A DNA stretch of 38,140 nucleotides from Burkholderiales bacterium. Lineage in GTDB: Bacteria > Pseudomonadota > Gammaproteobacteria > Burkholderiales > SG8-41. Below are positions 1 through 10,698 of the stretch, piece by piece (the stretch's first letter is position 1; each line of letters opens with the position of its first letter). The translations under genes were made by a program, and so were the position numbers. The notes beneath the pieces were generated by a model. The model saw only the letters and a list, made by a program, of their open reading frames with translations. It was not told the DNA's origin and did not search any database. The stretch is from positions 1-38,140 of the forward strand of contig JAIENU010000169.1 in NCBI GenBank assembly GCA_019751125.1, written 5' to 3'.

Positions 1-1701
<1,701 letters not shown>

Positions 1702-4086
1702 TCAAGCGGGCTTCGCCTTCTTCGCCAGATAGAGCCAGGTTTCGACCACGGTGTCCGGATTCAGCGACAGGCTCTCGATGCCCTCCTCGACCAGCCATTC
1801 GGCGAGATCGGGATGGTCTGAAGGACCCTGGCCGCAGATGCCGACGTATTTGCCGGCCTTGCGGCAGGCCTGGATGGCCAGGTGCAGCATGTGTTTCACG
1901 GCCGGATCGCGCTCGTCGAAGGCGTCGGCAATGATGCCGGAGTCACGGTCCAGGGCCAGCGTCATCTGCGTCATGTCGTTGGAACCGATCGAGAACCCGT
2001 CGAAATGCTCGAGGAACTGGTCGGCGAGGATCGCGTTCGACGGAATCTCGCACATCATCACGATGCGCAGGCCGTTCTTGCCGCGCTCCAGCCCGTTCTC
2101 CGCGAGCAGCTTCAGCACCCGCTTGCCCTCGTCCACGGTGCGAATGAAGGGCACCATGATTTCGACGTTGGTGAGGCCCATCTCGTCGCGCACCTTTTTC
2201 ATCGCGCGGCATTCCAGCTCGAAGCAGTCGCGGAAGGACTGCGACACATAACGCGAGGCGCCGCGGAAACCCAGCATCGGATTTTCCTCGTGCGGCTCAT
2301 AACGCGAACCGCCGGTGAGGCTGGAGTATTCGTTCGACTTGAAATCCGACAGGCGGACGATCACCGGCTTGGGCCAGAACGCGGCACCGAGGGTTGCAAC
2401 ACCTTCGGCCAGCTTGTCGACATAAAAAGTCACCGGATCGGCATAGCCGGCGCTGTGCTCCTCCACCGCCTGCTTGAGGTCGGCGCTGAGGTCGGGATAG
2501 GCGAGCACCGCCTTCGGGTGCACGCCGATCATGCGCGCGATGATGAACTCCAGCCGTGCCAGGCCGACACCCTCGTTGGGCAGGCGCTGAAACTCGAAGG
2601 CCAGTTCCGGGTTGCCGACGTTCATGGTGATCTTCACCGGCGATTTCGGCATGCTCGACAGCGAAAGGTCGATGACCTCGGTCTGCAGCTCGCCGCGGTA
2701 GACAAAACCGGTATCGCCCTCGGCGCAGGATACGGTGACCGGCTTGCCGTCCTTCAGCAATTCGGTGGCGTCGCCGCAGCCGACCACCGCCGGAATGCCC
2801 AGTTCGCGGGCGATGATCGCAGCATGGCAGGTACGGCCGCCGCGGTTGGTGACAATCGCCGACGCGCGCTTCATCACCGGCTCCCAGTCCGGGTCCGTCA
2901 TGTCGGTGACCAGCACATCGCCGGGCTTGACGCTGTCCATCTCGGCGGCGCTTTTGATCAACCGCACCGGACCGCTGCCGATACGCTGGCCGATGGCACG
3001 ACCGGTGGTCAGCACTTCGGAACGCTCCTTCAGCCGGTAGCGGCGCAGCGTATCGACCTTCTCGCTGGCCTTCACCGTCTCCGGGCGCGCCTGCAGGATG
3101 TAGAGCTTGCCGTCGTTGCCGTCGCGCCCCCACTCGATGTCCATCGGACGCTTGTAATGTGCCTCGATGATCATCGCGTAACGGGACAATTCCATCACTT
3201 CGTCATCGCTGATCGAGAATTTGCGGCGTTCAGCCTCCGGCACTTCGATGGTCTGCACCGACTTGCCGGCCTGACGGCTGTCGGTGAACACCATGCGCAG
3301 CGCCTTGGAACCCAGCCCGCGGCGCAGGATGGCGCTCCTGCCTTCCCTCAGGCCGCGCTTGTAGACATAGAACTCGTCGGGATTGACCTGGCCCTGGACC
3401 ACGGTCTCGCCCAGCCCGTAGGCCGAAGTGATGAACACCACCTGGTCAAAGCCGGATTCGGTGTCCAGCGTGAACATTACGCCGCTGGCACCCTTGTCGC
3501 TGCGCACCATGCGCTGCACCGCGGCCGACAGCGCCACCTCGTCGTGGGTGTAGCCCTTGTGCACCCGATAGGAAATCGCGCGGTCGTTGTAAAGCGAAGC
3601 AAACACGTGCTTGATCGCTTCAAGCAGGTTGTCGAGGCCGTGAACGTTGAGATAGGTCTCCTGCTGGCCGGCAAAGGAGGCATCGGGCAGGTCTTCCGCG
3701 GTGGCAGAGGAGCGCACGGCAAAGGAGACATCGGCGCCGGATTCTGAGACCAACTGGTTGTAGGCCGACTCGATGACCTTGCCGAATTCGGCACTGAAAG
3801 GCTGGGCAAGGATGGATTCGCGGATTTCGCGGCCCGCCGCAGTCAGCGCGTTGACGTCATCCGCATTCAGGCCGGCGAGACGTTTGGAGATTTTTGCGGC
3901 GAGGCCGTTTTCGGCGAGAAACAGCCGGAAGGCGTCGGCAGTCGTGGCAAAACCGCCCGGCGCCCGCACACCGGCGCCGGAAAGCTGGCTGATCATCTCA
4001 CCCAGCGAGGCGTTCTTGCCGCCGACCCGACCCACGTCACTCATGCGCAGCGCGCCGAGTGGTAACACCAGTTCTTTGCCGCTCAT
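1702..4086 (-). CDS. ppsA: Phosphoenolpyruvate synthase
   Basis: PpsA converts pyruvate, ATP and water to phosphoenolpyruvate, AMP and phosphate for gluconeogenesis. Domains run from an N-terminal ATP-grasp-type pyruvate-binding region, through a swivelling phosphohistidine domain with GGRTCHAAI, to a C-terminal TIM-barrel PEP-binding domain with [16 protein letters not shown]. From the ATG at 4086 the protein is 794 residues, and the phosphorylated His falls at residue 421 with Thr at 419, the same numbers as in E. coli PpsA. That supports this start over a GTG 39 bases upstream, which would add a low-complexity [13 protein letters not shown] tail. A G-rich stretch precedes the ATG. It is divergent from ppsR, whose product is known in E. 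coli to modify this Thr and regulate the enzyme. Confidence 0.97.
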   Translation of the reverse strand: MSGKELVLPLGALRMSDVGRVGGKNASLGEMISQLSGAGVRAPGGFATTADAFRLFLAENGLAAKISKRLAGLNADDVNALTAAGREIRESILAQPFSAEFGKVIESAYNQLVSESGADVSFAVRSSATAEDLPDASFAGQQETYLNVHGLDNLLEAIKHVFASLYNDRAISYRVHKGYTHDEVALSAAVQRMVRSDKGASGVMFTLDTESGFDQVVFITSAYGLGETVVQGQVNPDEFYVYKRGLREGRSAILRRGLGSKALRMVFTDSRQAGKSVQTIEVPEAERRKFSISDDEVMELSRYAMIIEAHYKRPMDIEWGRDGNDGKLYILQARPETVKASEKVDTLRRYRLKERSEVLTTGRAIGQRIGSGPVRLIKSAAEMDSVKPGDVLVTDMTDPDWEPVMKRASAIVTNRGGRTCHAAIIARELGIPAVVGCGDATELLKDGKPVTVSCAEGDTGFVYRGELQTEVIDLSLSSMPKSPVKITMNVGNPELAFEFQRLPNEGVGLARLEFIIARMIGVHPKAVLAYPDLSADLKQAVEEHSAGYADPVTFYVDKLAEGVATLGAAFWPKPVIVRLSDFKSNEYSSLTGGSRYEPHEENPMLGFRGASRYVSQSFRDCFELECRAMKKVRDEMGLTNVEIMVPFIRTVDEGKRVLKLLAENGLERGKNGLRIVMMCEIPSNAILADQFLEHFDGFSIGSNDMTQMTLALDRDSGIIADAFDERDPAVKHMLHLAIQACRKAGKYVGICGQGPSDHPDLAEWLVEEGIESLSLNPDTVVETWLYLAKKAKPA

Positions 4087-4193
4087 GCCGCCACCCCCGC
4101 CGTTGTGTGCCGCGATATGCGCCACGATTTGCAGCGCATTGTGTGCTGCATCAAAAGCCGTTATTTTACCGAATCCACATTCCGGTTCCGAGC
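4087..4193. promoter_or_regulatory. ppsA/ppsR divergent intergenic region
   Basis: These 107 bases separate the divergent starts of ppsA and ppsR and should hold both promoters. On the minus strand a TAAAAT -10-like hexamer (plus-strand ATTTTA at 4163-4168) could serve ppsA, but I see no good -35 at the right distance. No clear plus-strand promoter for ppsR could be picked out. The location is certain; the individual boxes are weak inferences. Confidence 0.35.
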
Positions 4194-5018
4194 ATGAGCC
4201 CGCAACGCACAGCCTTTTTTGTCTCTGACCGCACCGGCATCACTGCCGAGATGCTCGGCCACAGCCTGCTCACCCAGTTTGACGGGGTGCGCCTGCGCGA
4301 AATCACCGTGCCGTTCATCGATTCCGCCGAAAAAGCCCAGCAGTTCGTGCGTCAGGTCAATGCCACGGCCCAGACGGATGGCGTCCGGCCGATCGTCATC
4401 AGCACCCTGGTGAATACCGAGATTTCGGGAATTGTCGCCAAGGCCAACGCCTTGTTCCTTGATTCTTTTGAGATATTCATCGAACCGCTGGAGCGCGAAC
4501 TGGGCGCCAAGGCCTCCCACACCGTCGGCCGCTCGCACAGCGTCAACGATTTCGCCAACTACCACCACCGCATCGAGGCGGTGAACTACGCCTTGTCCCA
4601 CGACGATGGCGTATCAAAACGGGAGCTGACCGAAGCCGACATCATTCTGGTCGGGGTTTCCCGCTGCGGCAAGACGCCGACCTGCCTCTACCTGGCGATG
4701 CAATTCGGCATCCGTGCCGCGAATTACCCGCTGATCCCCGAGGATTTCAGCTCGATGCAGTTGCCGGCGCAGATCAAGTCTCTGCGCGGCCGGCTTTACG
4801 GCCTGACCATCCGCCCCGCCCGTCTGCAGCAGATCCGCAATGAACGCCGTCCCGGCAGCAAGTACGCCACGCTGACCAACTGTGAATTTGAAATCCGCGA
4901 GGCCGAGGCGCTGATGCGCCAGGAAGGCATCCCCTACCTTGACGCCACCAGCAAGTCGGTCGAGGAACTGGCCACCACCATTCTCCAGGAAGCCAAGCTG
5001 GAGCGGCGCATCTACTAA
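4194..5018 (+). CDS. ppsR: PEP synthase regulatory kinase/pyrophosphorylase
   Basis: PpsR (DUF299 family) is a bifunctional enzyme that inactivates PEP synthase by ADP-dependent phosphorylation of a Thr next to the catalytic His and reactivates it by phosphate-dependent dephosphorylation. The 274-residue protein starts [20 protein letters not shown], typical of the family, and has the P-loop-like [10 protein letters not shown] at residues 154-163. The target sequence (Thr419 in PpsA) is present in the divergent neighbour. The ATG at 4194 is chosen because the family N-terminus begins there; the frame is open about 45 codons further upstream but that part overlaps ppsA. The stop overlaps the convergent methyltransferase gene by 4 bases. 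Confidence 0.95.
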   Translation: MSPQRTAFFVSDRTGITAEMLGHSLLTQFDGVRLREITVPFIDSAEKAQQFVRQVNATAQTDGVRPIVISTLVNTEISGIVAKANALFLDSFEIFIEPLERELGAKASHTVGRSHSVNDFANYHHRIEAVNYALSHDDGVSKRELTEADIILVGVSRCGKTPTCLYLAMQFGIRAANYPLIPEDFSSMQLPAQIKSLRGRLYGLTIRPARLQQIRNERRPGSKYATLTNCEFEIREAEALMRQEGIPYLDATSKSVEELATTILQEAKLERRIY

Positions 5019-5791
5019 GCGCGGAGCTGGCGCACCCGTTCAAACAGGCAGATCGCCGCCGCAGCGCCGATGTTCAGCGACTCGGCAGTGCCGGGCATCG
5101 GGATACAGGCCTGAACCCGGGCTTTTGCCGCCAGCGCAGCCGACAGCCCCGCCCCTTCATTGCCAAACAGCAGGGCCACATCACCGCGCAGGTCGGTGTC
5201 ATAGATCGTTTTTTTGGCCTTGAGGCTGGTGGCCACCAAGCAGCCGTCGTAGCGGTCCGCCAGTTCAACCAGATCGGCGCCCTCGATAATGCGCAACGCA
5301 AAATGTGCACCCATGCCGGCACGCAGCACCCGCGGTGACCAGGCGTGCACCGACTGCCGTGACAGGCAAACCGTGGCCACACCGGCCGCCGCTGCCGAAC
5401 GCAGGATGGACCCCAGATTGCCCGGATCCTGTATGTCCTCCAGCCACACACTGGAGCCGCTGAGACGCTCCGGCACGGCGACCCGCGGCGTCGGCACCAC
5501 GGCGATGATGCCGGTCGGCGTCGCCACTGAAGACAACTGCCGGAACAGCGCATCACCCAGCACCAGGGCATCACCACCGGCGCCGTCGAGCAGTGCCCGC
5601 ACCTCGGGGTTGTCCAGCCCGCCGCGGCTGACCACCAGTTCATCCGGCGGGCCGGCATGATGCTGATAGGCCTCGACCAGATGCACACCGTCCAGCAGGG
5701 ACAGCCCCGAGTGTTTGCGTTCGCGCGAGGACTGCACAAGTTTGAGCAGTTTGCGGAAACGCGGGTTGTCGGTGGAAGTGATGACTTTCAT
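5015..5791 (-). CDS. SpoU/TrmH-family RNA 2'-O-methyltransferase
   Basis: This 258-residue protein belongs to the SPOUT superfamily and probably transfers a methyl group from S-adenosylmethionine to a ribose 2'-OH in rRNA or tRNA. The N-terminal part ([18 protein letters not shown]) resembles the substrate-binding domain of RlmB/TsnR-like enzymes. The C-terminal half has the trefoil-knot motifs [28 protein letters not shown] and [20 protein letters not shown]. The start at 5791 gives the family N-terminus. In many betaproteobacteria, as I recall, this gene directly follows rnhB; here the senA/senB pair lies between them. Its stop overlaps that of convergent ppsR. The exact RNA target cannot be read from sequence. 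Confidence 0.9.
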   Translation of the reverse strand: MKVITSTDNPRFRKLLKLVQSSRERKHSGLSLLDGVHLVEAYQHHAGPPDELVVSRGGLDNPEVRALLDGAGGDALVLGDALFRQLSSVATPTGIIAVVPTPRVAVPERLSGSSVWLEDIQDPGNLGSILRSAAAAGVATVCLSRQSVHAWSPRVLRAGMGAHFALRIIEGADLVELADRYDGCLVATSLKAKKTIYDTDLRGDVALLFGNEGAGLSAALAAKARVQACIPMPGTAESLNIGAAAAICLFERVRQLRA

Positions 5792-5816
5792 GCTGCGGCT
5801 TGCCTGTCGGTATGTC

Positions 5817-7109
5817 TCATATTGCACAGCTGCGGAAGCCGGCGAACACATCGTTGCGGTCGGGCGTATAAAAATTGCGCCAAGTATTCCGGATCAGTGT
5901 ATCGCGCGTGGCATGGCAGCCGCCGCGCAGCACCTTGTGGCTGCCGAACCAGGGCTCCGAATACTCGGCATAGGGATCGCGGACAAAGCCCGGATATGGC
6001 TGAAACCAGTCGACCGTCCATTCCCAGACATTGCCGGTCATCTGGCGCAGTCCCCAGGCGCTGTCACCCGCCGCACAGGCATTGACCGGCACACAGCGGC
6101 CGGCCGTGCCGTAAAGATTGGCCCGTTCCGCCGAAGGTGCTTCGTCCCCCCAGGGATGGCGGCGTTTCAGGCCAGGCGAGCCGGGCACGGTGGCCGCCGC
6201 ATATTCCCATTCCGCCTCGGTCGGCAGGCGGCGGCCGGCCCAGCGGCACCAGGCTTCGGCTTCGTACCAGCTGACATGAATCACCGGGTGATGAAGCGGC
6301 AAGCGCTCCATGCGATCGTGGCAGCGCCAGTGCCAGCGGCCATCGACGCGCTGCCAGTAGCGCGGCATTTCAATGCCGGCACTTTCACGCCACTGCCAGC
6401 CGGCCTCGCTCCACCATTCGCGGCGGCGATAACCACCCGCCTCGACAAATTCGGAAAAATCCCCGTTACTGACCGCGGCCCTGGCGATACGGAAATCCCG
6501 TATCTCGATGTCATGCGCATATTTCTCATTGTCGAATACAAAACCGCTGCCGCGTTCGGCCCCCATCCGGAAACGGCCGCCCTGCACCTCGGCATCACCG
6601 GGCCATGCCGCCCCCTCGACCGCGGCATTGGCAGCTGCCGGTGCCGGATACGCCAGCGTTTGCCGGGTATAAGTCAGCGCTTCGGCATGCATTTCCTCGT
6701 GTAACGCGCTGAGCTGGCCGAAATAAGCGAGCGCCGGCCTGTCCGCCAGCGCGGAGATGACGCGGCTGCGCACCTGATCGAGATAACGCCGGGTTGCGTC
6801 CGGATCAGGCAGGGGCAGCGACCAGCGTGTGCCATGGGCCACCCGTGCCGAGTCATACAGCCGGTCAGCCCGCTCCAGCACGCTCGCAGCCTGATGACTG
6901 CCGCCACGCAGGCACCAGAATTCCTCGAACCAGCCGAGATGCCCCAATTCCCACAAGGGCGGATTGACGATGGCCAGTTGCGGCCCCAGCCATTGCCCGG
7001 AATGCAGATCCGCAATCAGGCCCAGCGTGCGCTGTCGCGCAGCATCCAGCATGGCGAGAATCTGCGGCAGCGGTGTTGATGTGCTGTTTGAATCGGAAAG
7101 TTGCGACAA
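5817..7109 (-). CDS. senA: Selenoneine synthase SenA (EgtB-like)
   Basis: SenA is an EgtB relative that joins hercynine to a selenosugar by forming a C-Se bond in selenoneine synthesis, as known for Variovorax. Numbering from the internal ATG at 7052, there is a DinB-like N-terminal domain with the three iron-ligand histidines expected of EgtB enzymes: His38 (WELGHLGW) and His118/His122 (LHEEMHAE). A C-terminal formylglycine-generating-enzyme-like domain follows (HVSWYEAEAWCRWAGRRLPT, TGNVWEWTVDWF, KVLRGGCHATRD, AGFRSCA). The start is uncertain. The only plausible in-frame choices are TTG at 7109 (430 aa) and ATG at 7052 (411 aa), neither with a clear ribosome site. I chose TTG because the ATG would trim the first conserved helix. 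Automatic annotation would probably say EgtB; the SenA call rests on the divergent senB neighbour. Confidence 0.85.
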   Translation of the reverse strand: MSQLSDSNSTSTPLPQILAMLDAARQRTLGLIADLHSGQWLGPQLAIVNPPLWELGHLGWFEEFWCLRGGSHQAASVLERADRLYDSARVAHGTRWSLPLPDPDATRRYLDQVRSRVISALADRPALAYFGQLSALHEEMHAEALTYTRQTLAYPAPAAANAAVEGAAWPGDAEVQGGRFRMGAERGSGFVFDNEKYAHDIEIRDFRIARAAVSNGDFSEFVEAGGYRRREWWSEAGWQWRESAGIEMPRYWQRVDGRWHWRCHDRMERLPLHHPVIHVSWYEAEAWCRWAGRRLPTEAEWEYAAATVPGSPGLKRRHPWGDEAPSAERANLYGTAGRCVPVNACAAGDSAWGLRQMTGNVWEWTVDWFQPYPGFVRDPYAEYSEPWFGSHKVLRGGCHATRDTLIRNTWRNFYTPDRNDVFAGFRSCAI

Positions 7110-7137
7110 GCGGACAGCCCGGTTTGGTATAGTCCGC
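7110..7137. promoter_or_regulatory. Inverted repeat and candidate senB promoter in senA/senB gap
   Basis: GCGGAC (7110-7115) and GTCCGC (7132-7137) form a perfect 6-bp inverted repeat with a 16-base spacer, so the half-sites are 22 bases centre to centre, about two helical turns. The right arm overlaps a TATAGT -10-like hexamer at 7128-7133 that would drive senB; the matching -35 region is poor. It sits between the two divergent genes, so one regulator could control both. The repeat is seen directly; operator function is inference. Confidence 0.35.
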
Positions 7138-7160
7138 GGCAGTTTATCCGCTCTGTGCTG

Positions 7161-8117
7161 ATGATGAAAATTGCCTTGATTACGCCGGCCGCGGCCACCT
7201 CGCGCTACGGCAACCGCAACACCGCCGTGCGCTGGGCCGGGTTGCTGCGCGAGTTGGGCCACCAGGTCAGCATTGCCGAACACTGGAATGGCCGCAATGC
7301 CGACCTGATGCTTGCCCTGCATGCCCGGCGCAGCCATGACTCGATCGCGCGGTTTGCCGAGCGACACCCCCAGCGGCCGCTGCTGCTCGCACTGACCGGC
7401 ACCGACCTCTACCGCGACATCCGTGAAGATGCCAATGCCCAGGAATCGATGGCACTGGCGACGCGGATGATCGTGCTGCAGCCGCTGGGCCTGCGCGAAC
7501 TGTCGCCCCCGCTGCGCCGCAAGACCGATGTGGTGCTGCAGTCCTGCGAGGCGATCAGGCGTCTGCGTCCCCTGCCCGGCTGTTTCGAGATCGTGGTCAG
7601 CGGCCATCTGCGTGATGAAAAGGATCCTTTTCGTGGTGCCGAGGCGCTGTCGCTGTTGCCCGCCTCAAGCCGCATCCGCATCACCCATATCGGCGGCGCG
7701 CGCGACCCGGCGCTGGCACGCGAGGCGCGGCAGTGGATGAAACGGGAGCCGCGTTACCAGTGGCTGGACGAACTGCCGCGTGCCCGTGCGCTGGCCACGC
7801 TGGCGCGGGCAAGGCTGATGCTGATCAGTTCGAAGCTGGAAGGTGGCGCCAATGTTGTCAGCGAGGCACTGACCGCGGGGGTGCCGGTGCTGGCCTCACG
7901 CATCCCCGGCAATGTCGGCCTGCTGGGCAAGGACTACCGCGGCTTTTTTCCCGTCGGCAACTCTGCTGCGCTGGCCCGGCTGATGGCGCGGTCGGAGCAA
8001 TCGCCTGATTTTCTGGCCGGATTGCAGGCCGCCTGTCGCCGGCAAAGGCGGCTGGTCAGTCGCAGCAATGAACGCCGTGCGCTGCGTGCCGTGATTAAAG
8101 CGGTCACTGAAAAATAG
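7161..8117 (+). CDS. senB: Selenosugar synthase SenB, GT-B glycosyltransferase-like
   Basis: SenB makes a 1-seleno-sugar from selenophosphate and a UDP-sugar, the selenium donor for SenA. The 318-residue protein begins MMKIALITPAAATSRYGNRN, has LTGTDLYRD at about residues 78-86 and ends with a GT4-type C-terminal domain. That domain carries SKLEGGANVVSEALTAGVPV, including the E-x7-E pair (Glu227 and Glu235). This is the pattern of the family long annotated as a putative glycosyltransferase (TIGR04348) and later assigned as SenB. ATG codons at 7161 and 7164 are both possible; no strong ribosome site is visible. It is divergent from senA and convergent with rnhB. No senC/selD selenophosphate synthetase follows. 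The family assignment is strong; substrate preference is not visible. Confidence 0.88.
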   Translation: MMKIALITPAAATSRYGNRNTAVRWAGLLRELGHQVSIAEHWNGRNADLMLALHARRSHDSIARFAERHPQRPLLLALTGTDLYRDIREDANAQESMALATRMIVLQPLGLRELSPPLRRKTDVVLQSCEAIRRLRPLPGCFEIVVSGHLRDEKDPFRGAEALSLLPASSRIRITHIGGARDPALAREARQWMKREPRYQWLDELPRARALATLARARLMLISSKLEGGANVVSEALTAGVPVLASRIPGNVGLLGKDYRGFFPVGNSAALARLMARSEQSPDFLAGLQAACRRQRRLVSRSNERRALRAVIKAVTEK

Positions 8118-8163
8118 TTACAATCCGCTTTATATTAAATATTTAAATCATTGTTTTTATTGA
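8118..8163. other. Very AT-rich convergent spacer between senB and rnhB
   Basis: Only about 8 of these 46 bases are G or C, in a window that is otherwise strongly GC-rich. It contains the 12-bp palindrome TTAAATATTTAA (8135-8146) and a run of five T on the plus strand (8153-8157). There is no GC-rich stem, so it is not a textbook intrinsic terminator, though it may help end either transcript. The low GC content at the edge of the sen pair fits an insertion junction. Confidence 0.6.
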
Positions 8164-8730
8164 CTATTTTATCATATCCTTGATTGGTGCAAAACTACGC
8201 CGGTGAGCATCCAGCGGCCCCAGCCGGCGCAGTGCGTCGATGTGCAGCGCAGTGCCATAACCCTTGTGCCGGTCAAAACCGTATCCGGGATGCGCGGCAT
8301 GCAACTCGAGCATCGCCGCATCACGTGCCACCTTGGCCAGGATCGACGCCGCCGAAATCGCCGGCACAGTGGCATCCCCCCGCACCACCGCACGCGCCGG
8401 CATCATCACCACCGGCACATGCAGGCCGTCCACTTCAATCTGCAGCGGTTGCGGCACCAGCGCTTCCACGGCACGCTGCATTGCCAGCAAGGCTGCACGC
8501 AGGATGTTCAGGCGGTCGATTTCCTCCACTGATGCGCTGGCCACGGCCCAGGCCACGGCACGCTCGCGGATTTCAGCGGCCAGCGACTCGCGCCGTTTCG
8601 CCGTCAGCTTTTTGGAATCGGCCAGTCCCCGGATCAGCAGCGGATGATCAAGAATGACCGCAGCTGCATACACCGGTCCGGCCAGCGGTCCGCGCCCTGC
8701 CTCATCAACGCCGCAAACCCAATGCGCCAT
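8164..8730 (-). CDS. rnhB: Ribonuclease HII
   Basis: RNase HII cuts the RNA strand of RNA-DNA hybrids and removes single ribonucleotides from DNA. The 188-residue protein has the N-terminal catalytic motif [14 protein letters not shown] with Asp9 and Glu10, a third acidic residue in EVDGLHVPV, and the conserved block [16 protein letters not shown] near the C-terminus, followed by [14 protein letters not shown]. Length and motifs are normal. The ATG at 8730 shares one base with the lpxB stop (TGATG), so it is probably translated from the lpx transcript. It is the last gene of the minus-strand envelope block and is convergent with senB. The last codons become AT-rich together with the adjoining spacer. 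Confidence 0.96.
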   Translation of the reverse strand: MAHWVCGVDEAGRGPLAGPVYAAAVILDHPLLIRGLADSKKLTAKRRESLAAEIRERAVAWAVASASVEEIDRLNILRAALLAMQRAVEALVPQPLQIEVDGLHVPVVMMPARAVVRGDATVPAISAASILAKVARDAAMLELHAAHPGYGFDRHKGYGTALHIDALRRLGPLDAHRRSFAPIKDMIK

Positions 8731-9896
8731 CAGCGGCCGCCGCGCAGCTCGGCGAGCACCGCGGCCGCGGCACGTTCCGCCGCGTTCTGCCGCAGTTCGG
8801 CTGCCATGGCCGCGAAACGCTGCTCGATGGCCTCGCGTTTTGCCTTGTCCTGCAGCAGGTCAATGACCGCGGCAGCCAGTGCATCAGGCGTTGCCGCATC
8901 CTGCAGCAGCTCGGGCACCACAAATTCCCCGGCAAGAATGTTCGGCAGGCCGACCCAGGGCTGGTAGCGGCGGCTGTTCATGATCCACCACGACAGGCGC
9001 GGCATGCGGTAGCTGATCACCATCGGCCGCTGCAGCAGCGCAGCCTCCAGTGTCGCGGTACCCGAGGCCAGCAGCACCACATCGGCGGCGGCCATTGCCT
9101 CATGCGCATGGCCGAACAGCAGCGTGATTTCCAGTTCGCCGCTCTCGCGGCGGTACAGTGCCGCCTCGAACAATTCGCGGGTCTGGCGGTTGACCAGCGG
9201 CACCAGCAGGCGCACGCCGGGTACCGCCTTGGCGATGCGCTCTGCCGCGGCGACAAACAGGTCGGCCAGTTGCTCGAGTTCGCTGACCCGGCTGCCCGGC
9301 AACAGGGCCACCACCGGACCTGTCGCCGGCAGGCGCAGTTCGGCACGGACTTCGGCACGGGACGGCACCTTCGCCAGCATGTCCGCCAGGGGATGACCGA
9401 CATAGGTCACCGGTATGTTGGCACGCTCGTACAAAGCCGCCTCGAAGGGAAACACCGTCAGCATCCGCGACACCGAACGGCCGATCTTGCGGATACGGCC
9501 GCCACGCCAGGCCCAGATCGAGGGGCTGACGTAATGGATGGCCGGTATGCCCGCCGATTTCATCGAGGCTTCAAGATCCAGGTTGAAATCCGGCGCATCA
9601 ATGCCGATGAAGGCGCTGGGACGCTCCGTCAGAAAGTGCCGGCGCAGGCTCGAACGGATGCCGACAATCTCGCGGTAGTGCTTGAACACCTCGACGTAGC
9701 CGCGCACCGCCAGCTTGTCCATCGGATACAGGGCATCGACGCCGGCGGCCATCATCTTCGGCCCGGCAATGCCGGCAAAGCGCAGACGGGGTTCCAGCCG
9801 GCGCAATGCCTTGACCAGCTCGGCGCCGAGCAGGTCGCCGGAAGGTTCGCCGGCAACAATGCCGATCAGCGGTGAGCTGCTGCTGGAAGCCGCCAT
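8730..9896 (-). CDS. lpxB: Lipid-A-disaccharide synthase
   Basis: LpxB condenses UDP-2,3-diacylglucosamine with lipid X (2,3-diacylglucosamine 1-phosphate) to form the tetra-acyl disaccharide-1-phosphate of lipid A, acting at the cytoplasmic face of the inner membrane. The 388-residue protein begins [25 protein letters not shown], with the GEPSGD signature of the family. It continues with [25 protein letters not shown] and a C-terminal [10 protein letters not shown] segment, all typical of this GT-B enzyme. The ATG at 9896 is preferred to an adjacent TTG. It lies 6 bases after lpxA and its stop overlaps the rnhB start by one base, indicating a single transcription unit. Confidence 0.97.
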   Translation of the reverse strand: MAASSSSSPLIGIVAGEPSGDLLGAELVKALRRLEPRLRFAGIAGPKMMAAGVDALYPMDKLAVRGYVEVFKHYREIVGIRSSLRRHFLTERPSAFIGIDAPDFNLDLEASMKSAGIPAIHYVSPSIWAWRGGRIRKIGRSVSRMLTVFPFEAALYERANIPVTYVGHPLADMLAKVPSRAEVRAELRLPATGPVVALLPGSRVSELEQLADLFVAAAERIAKAVPGVRLLVPLVNRQTRELFEAALYRRESGELEITLLFGHAHEAMAAADVVLLASGTATLEAALLQRPMVISYRMPRLSWWIMNSRRYQPWVGLPNILAGEFVVPELLQDAATPDALAAAVIDLLQDKAKREAIEQRFAAMAAELRQNAAERAAAAVLAELRGGR

Positions 9897-9902
9897 CAAT
9901 GA

Positions 9903-10685
9903 CTAGCGAACGATGCCGCGGCCGGCGCTGGCGAGAAAATCGGCCAGCACCTGCAGCTCCGGCTGCGCAGCGGTTTCGGCGGTGATTTGTGCCTGCGCCT
10001 CGGCGAATGACAGCCCGGATTTGTAGAGCGTCTTGTAGGCGCGTTTGACCGCAGCCACCGCCTCCGCCGAAAAGCCGCGGCGGCGCAGGCCTTCGGCATT
10101 GATGCCATGCGGCACCGCAGTGTTGCCCGAGGCCATCACGAAAGGCGGCAGATCCTGCAGCAGGATGGTGCCCATCGCGGTGATGCTGTGGGCACCGATG
10201 CGGCAGAACTGGTGCACGACGGTAAACCCGCCGAGGATCGCCTGGTCACCGACATGGACATGGCCGGCCAGCTGCGCGTTGTTGGCGAAAATGGTGCCGT
10301 TGCCGACCTGGCAATCGTGGGCCAGGTGGACATAGGCCATGATCCAGTTGCCGTTGCCGACCCGGGTCACGCCGGCATCCTGCGCAGTACCGCGATTGAA
10401 GGTGCAGAACTCGCGGATGGTGTTGTCATCACCGATTTCGAGCCGCGTCGGTTCGCCCTTGTACTTCTTGTCCTGCGGCGCCTCGCCGATGGAACTGAAC
10501 TGGAAAAAAACGTTGCGCCTGCCGATGCGGGTATGCGGCCCGATCAGCACATGAGGCCCGATGCGGGTGCCCTCGCCGATTTGCGCGCCGGCGGCGATGA
10601 TCGAATAGGCGCCGACTTCGACATCGGCGGCAAGTTCTGCCGCGGGATCTACCAGCGCGGTGGGATGGATGCGTGCCTGCGTCAT
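9903..10685 (-). CDS. lpxA: UDP-N-acetylglucosamine acyltransferase LpxA
   Basis: LpxA transfers a 3-hydroxyacyl chain from acyl carrier protein to the 3-OH of UDP-GlcNAc, the first step of lipid A synthesis. The 260-residue protein is built of hexapeptide repeats forming a left-handed beta-helix, followed by a C-terminal helical part ([12 protein letters not shown] onward). The catalytic base is His123 in YVHLAHDC, equivalent to His125 of E. coli. At the hydrocarbon-ruler position, E. coli Gly173, this protein has Met171 (SITAMGT). The same Met occurs in Pseudomonas aeruginosa and selects ten-carbon chains, so 3-hydroxydecanoyl transfer is predicted. It lies between fabZ and lpxB in the same transcription unit. 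Confidence 0.97.
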   Translation of the reverse strand: MTQARIHPTALVDPAAELAADVEVGAYSIIAAGAQIGEGTRIGPHVLIGPHTRIGRRNVFFQFSSIGEAPQDKKYKGEPTRLEIGDDNTIREFCTFNRGTAQDAGVTRVGNGNWIMAYVHLAHDCQVGNGTIFANNAQLAGHVHVGDQAILGGFTVVHQFCRIGAHSITAMGTILLQDLPPFVMASGNTAVPHGINAEGLRRRGFSAEAVAAVKRAYKTLYKSGLSFAEAQAQITAETAAQPELQVLADFLASAGRGIVR

Positions 10686-10698
10686 TTCAAACCCATGC

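Noticed and set aside
1882-3747. 621-codon plus-strand open frame opposite ppsA
   Set aside because: Antisense to PEP synthase, rich in His, Arg, Asp and Gly as such shadow frames are, with no motif; ppsA aligns with known numbering over its whole length.
5817-7109. Ordinary ergothioneine synthase EgtB
   Set aside because: Fold and ligands fit EgtB too, but the adjacent SenB-type protein and absence of egtC/egtD neighbours favour SenA; kept as the main alternative.
7110-7607. N-terminal extension of senA running through senB
   Set aside because: The frame stays open but this part is antisense to senB, has shadow-like composition and lies outside the family's conserved region.
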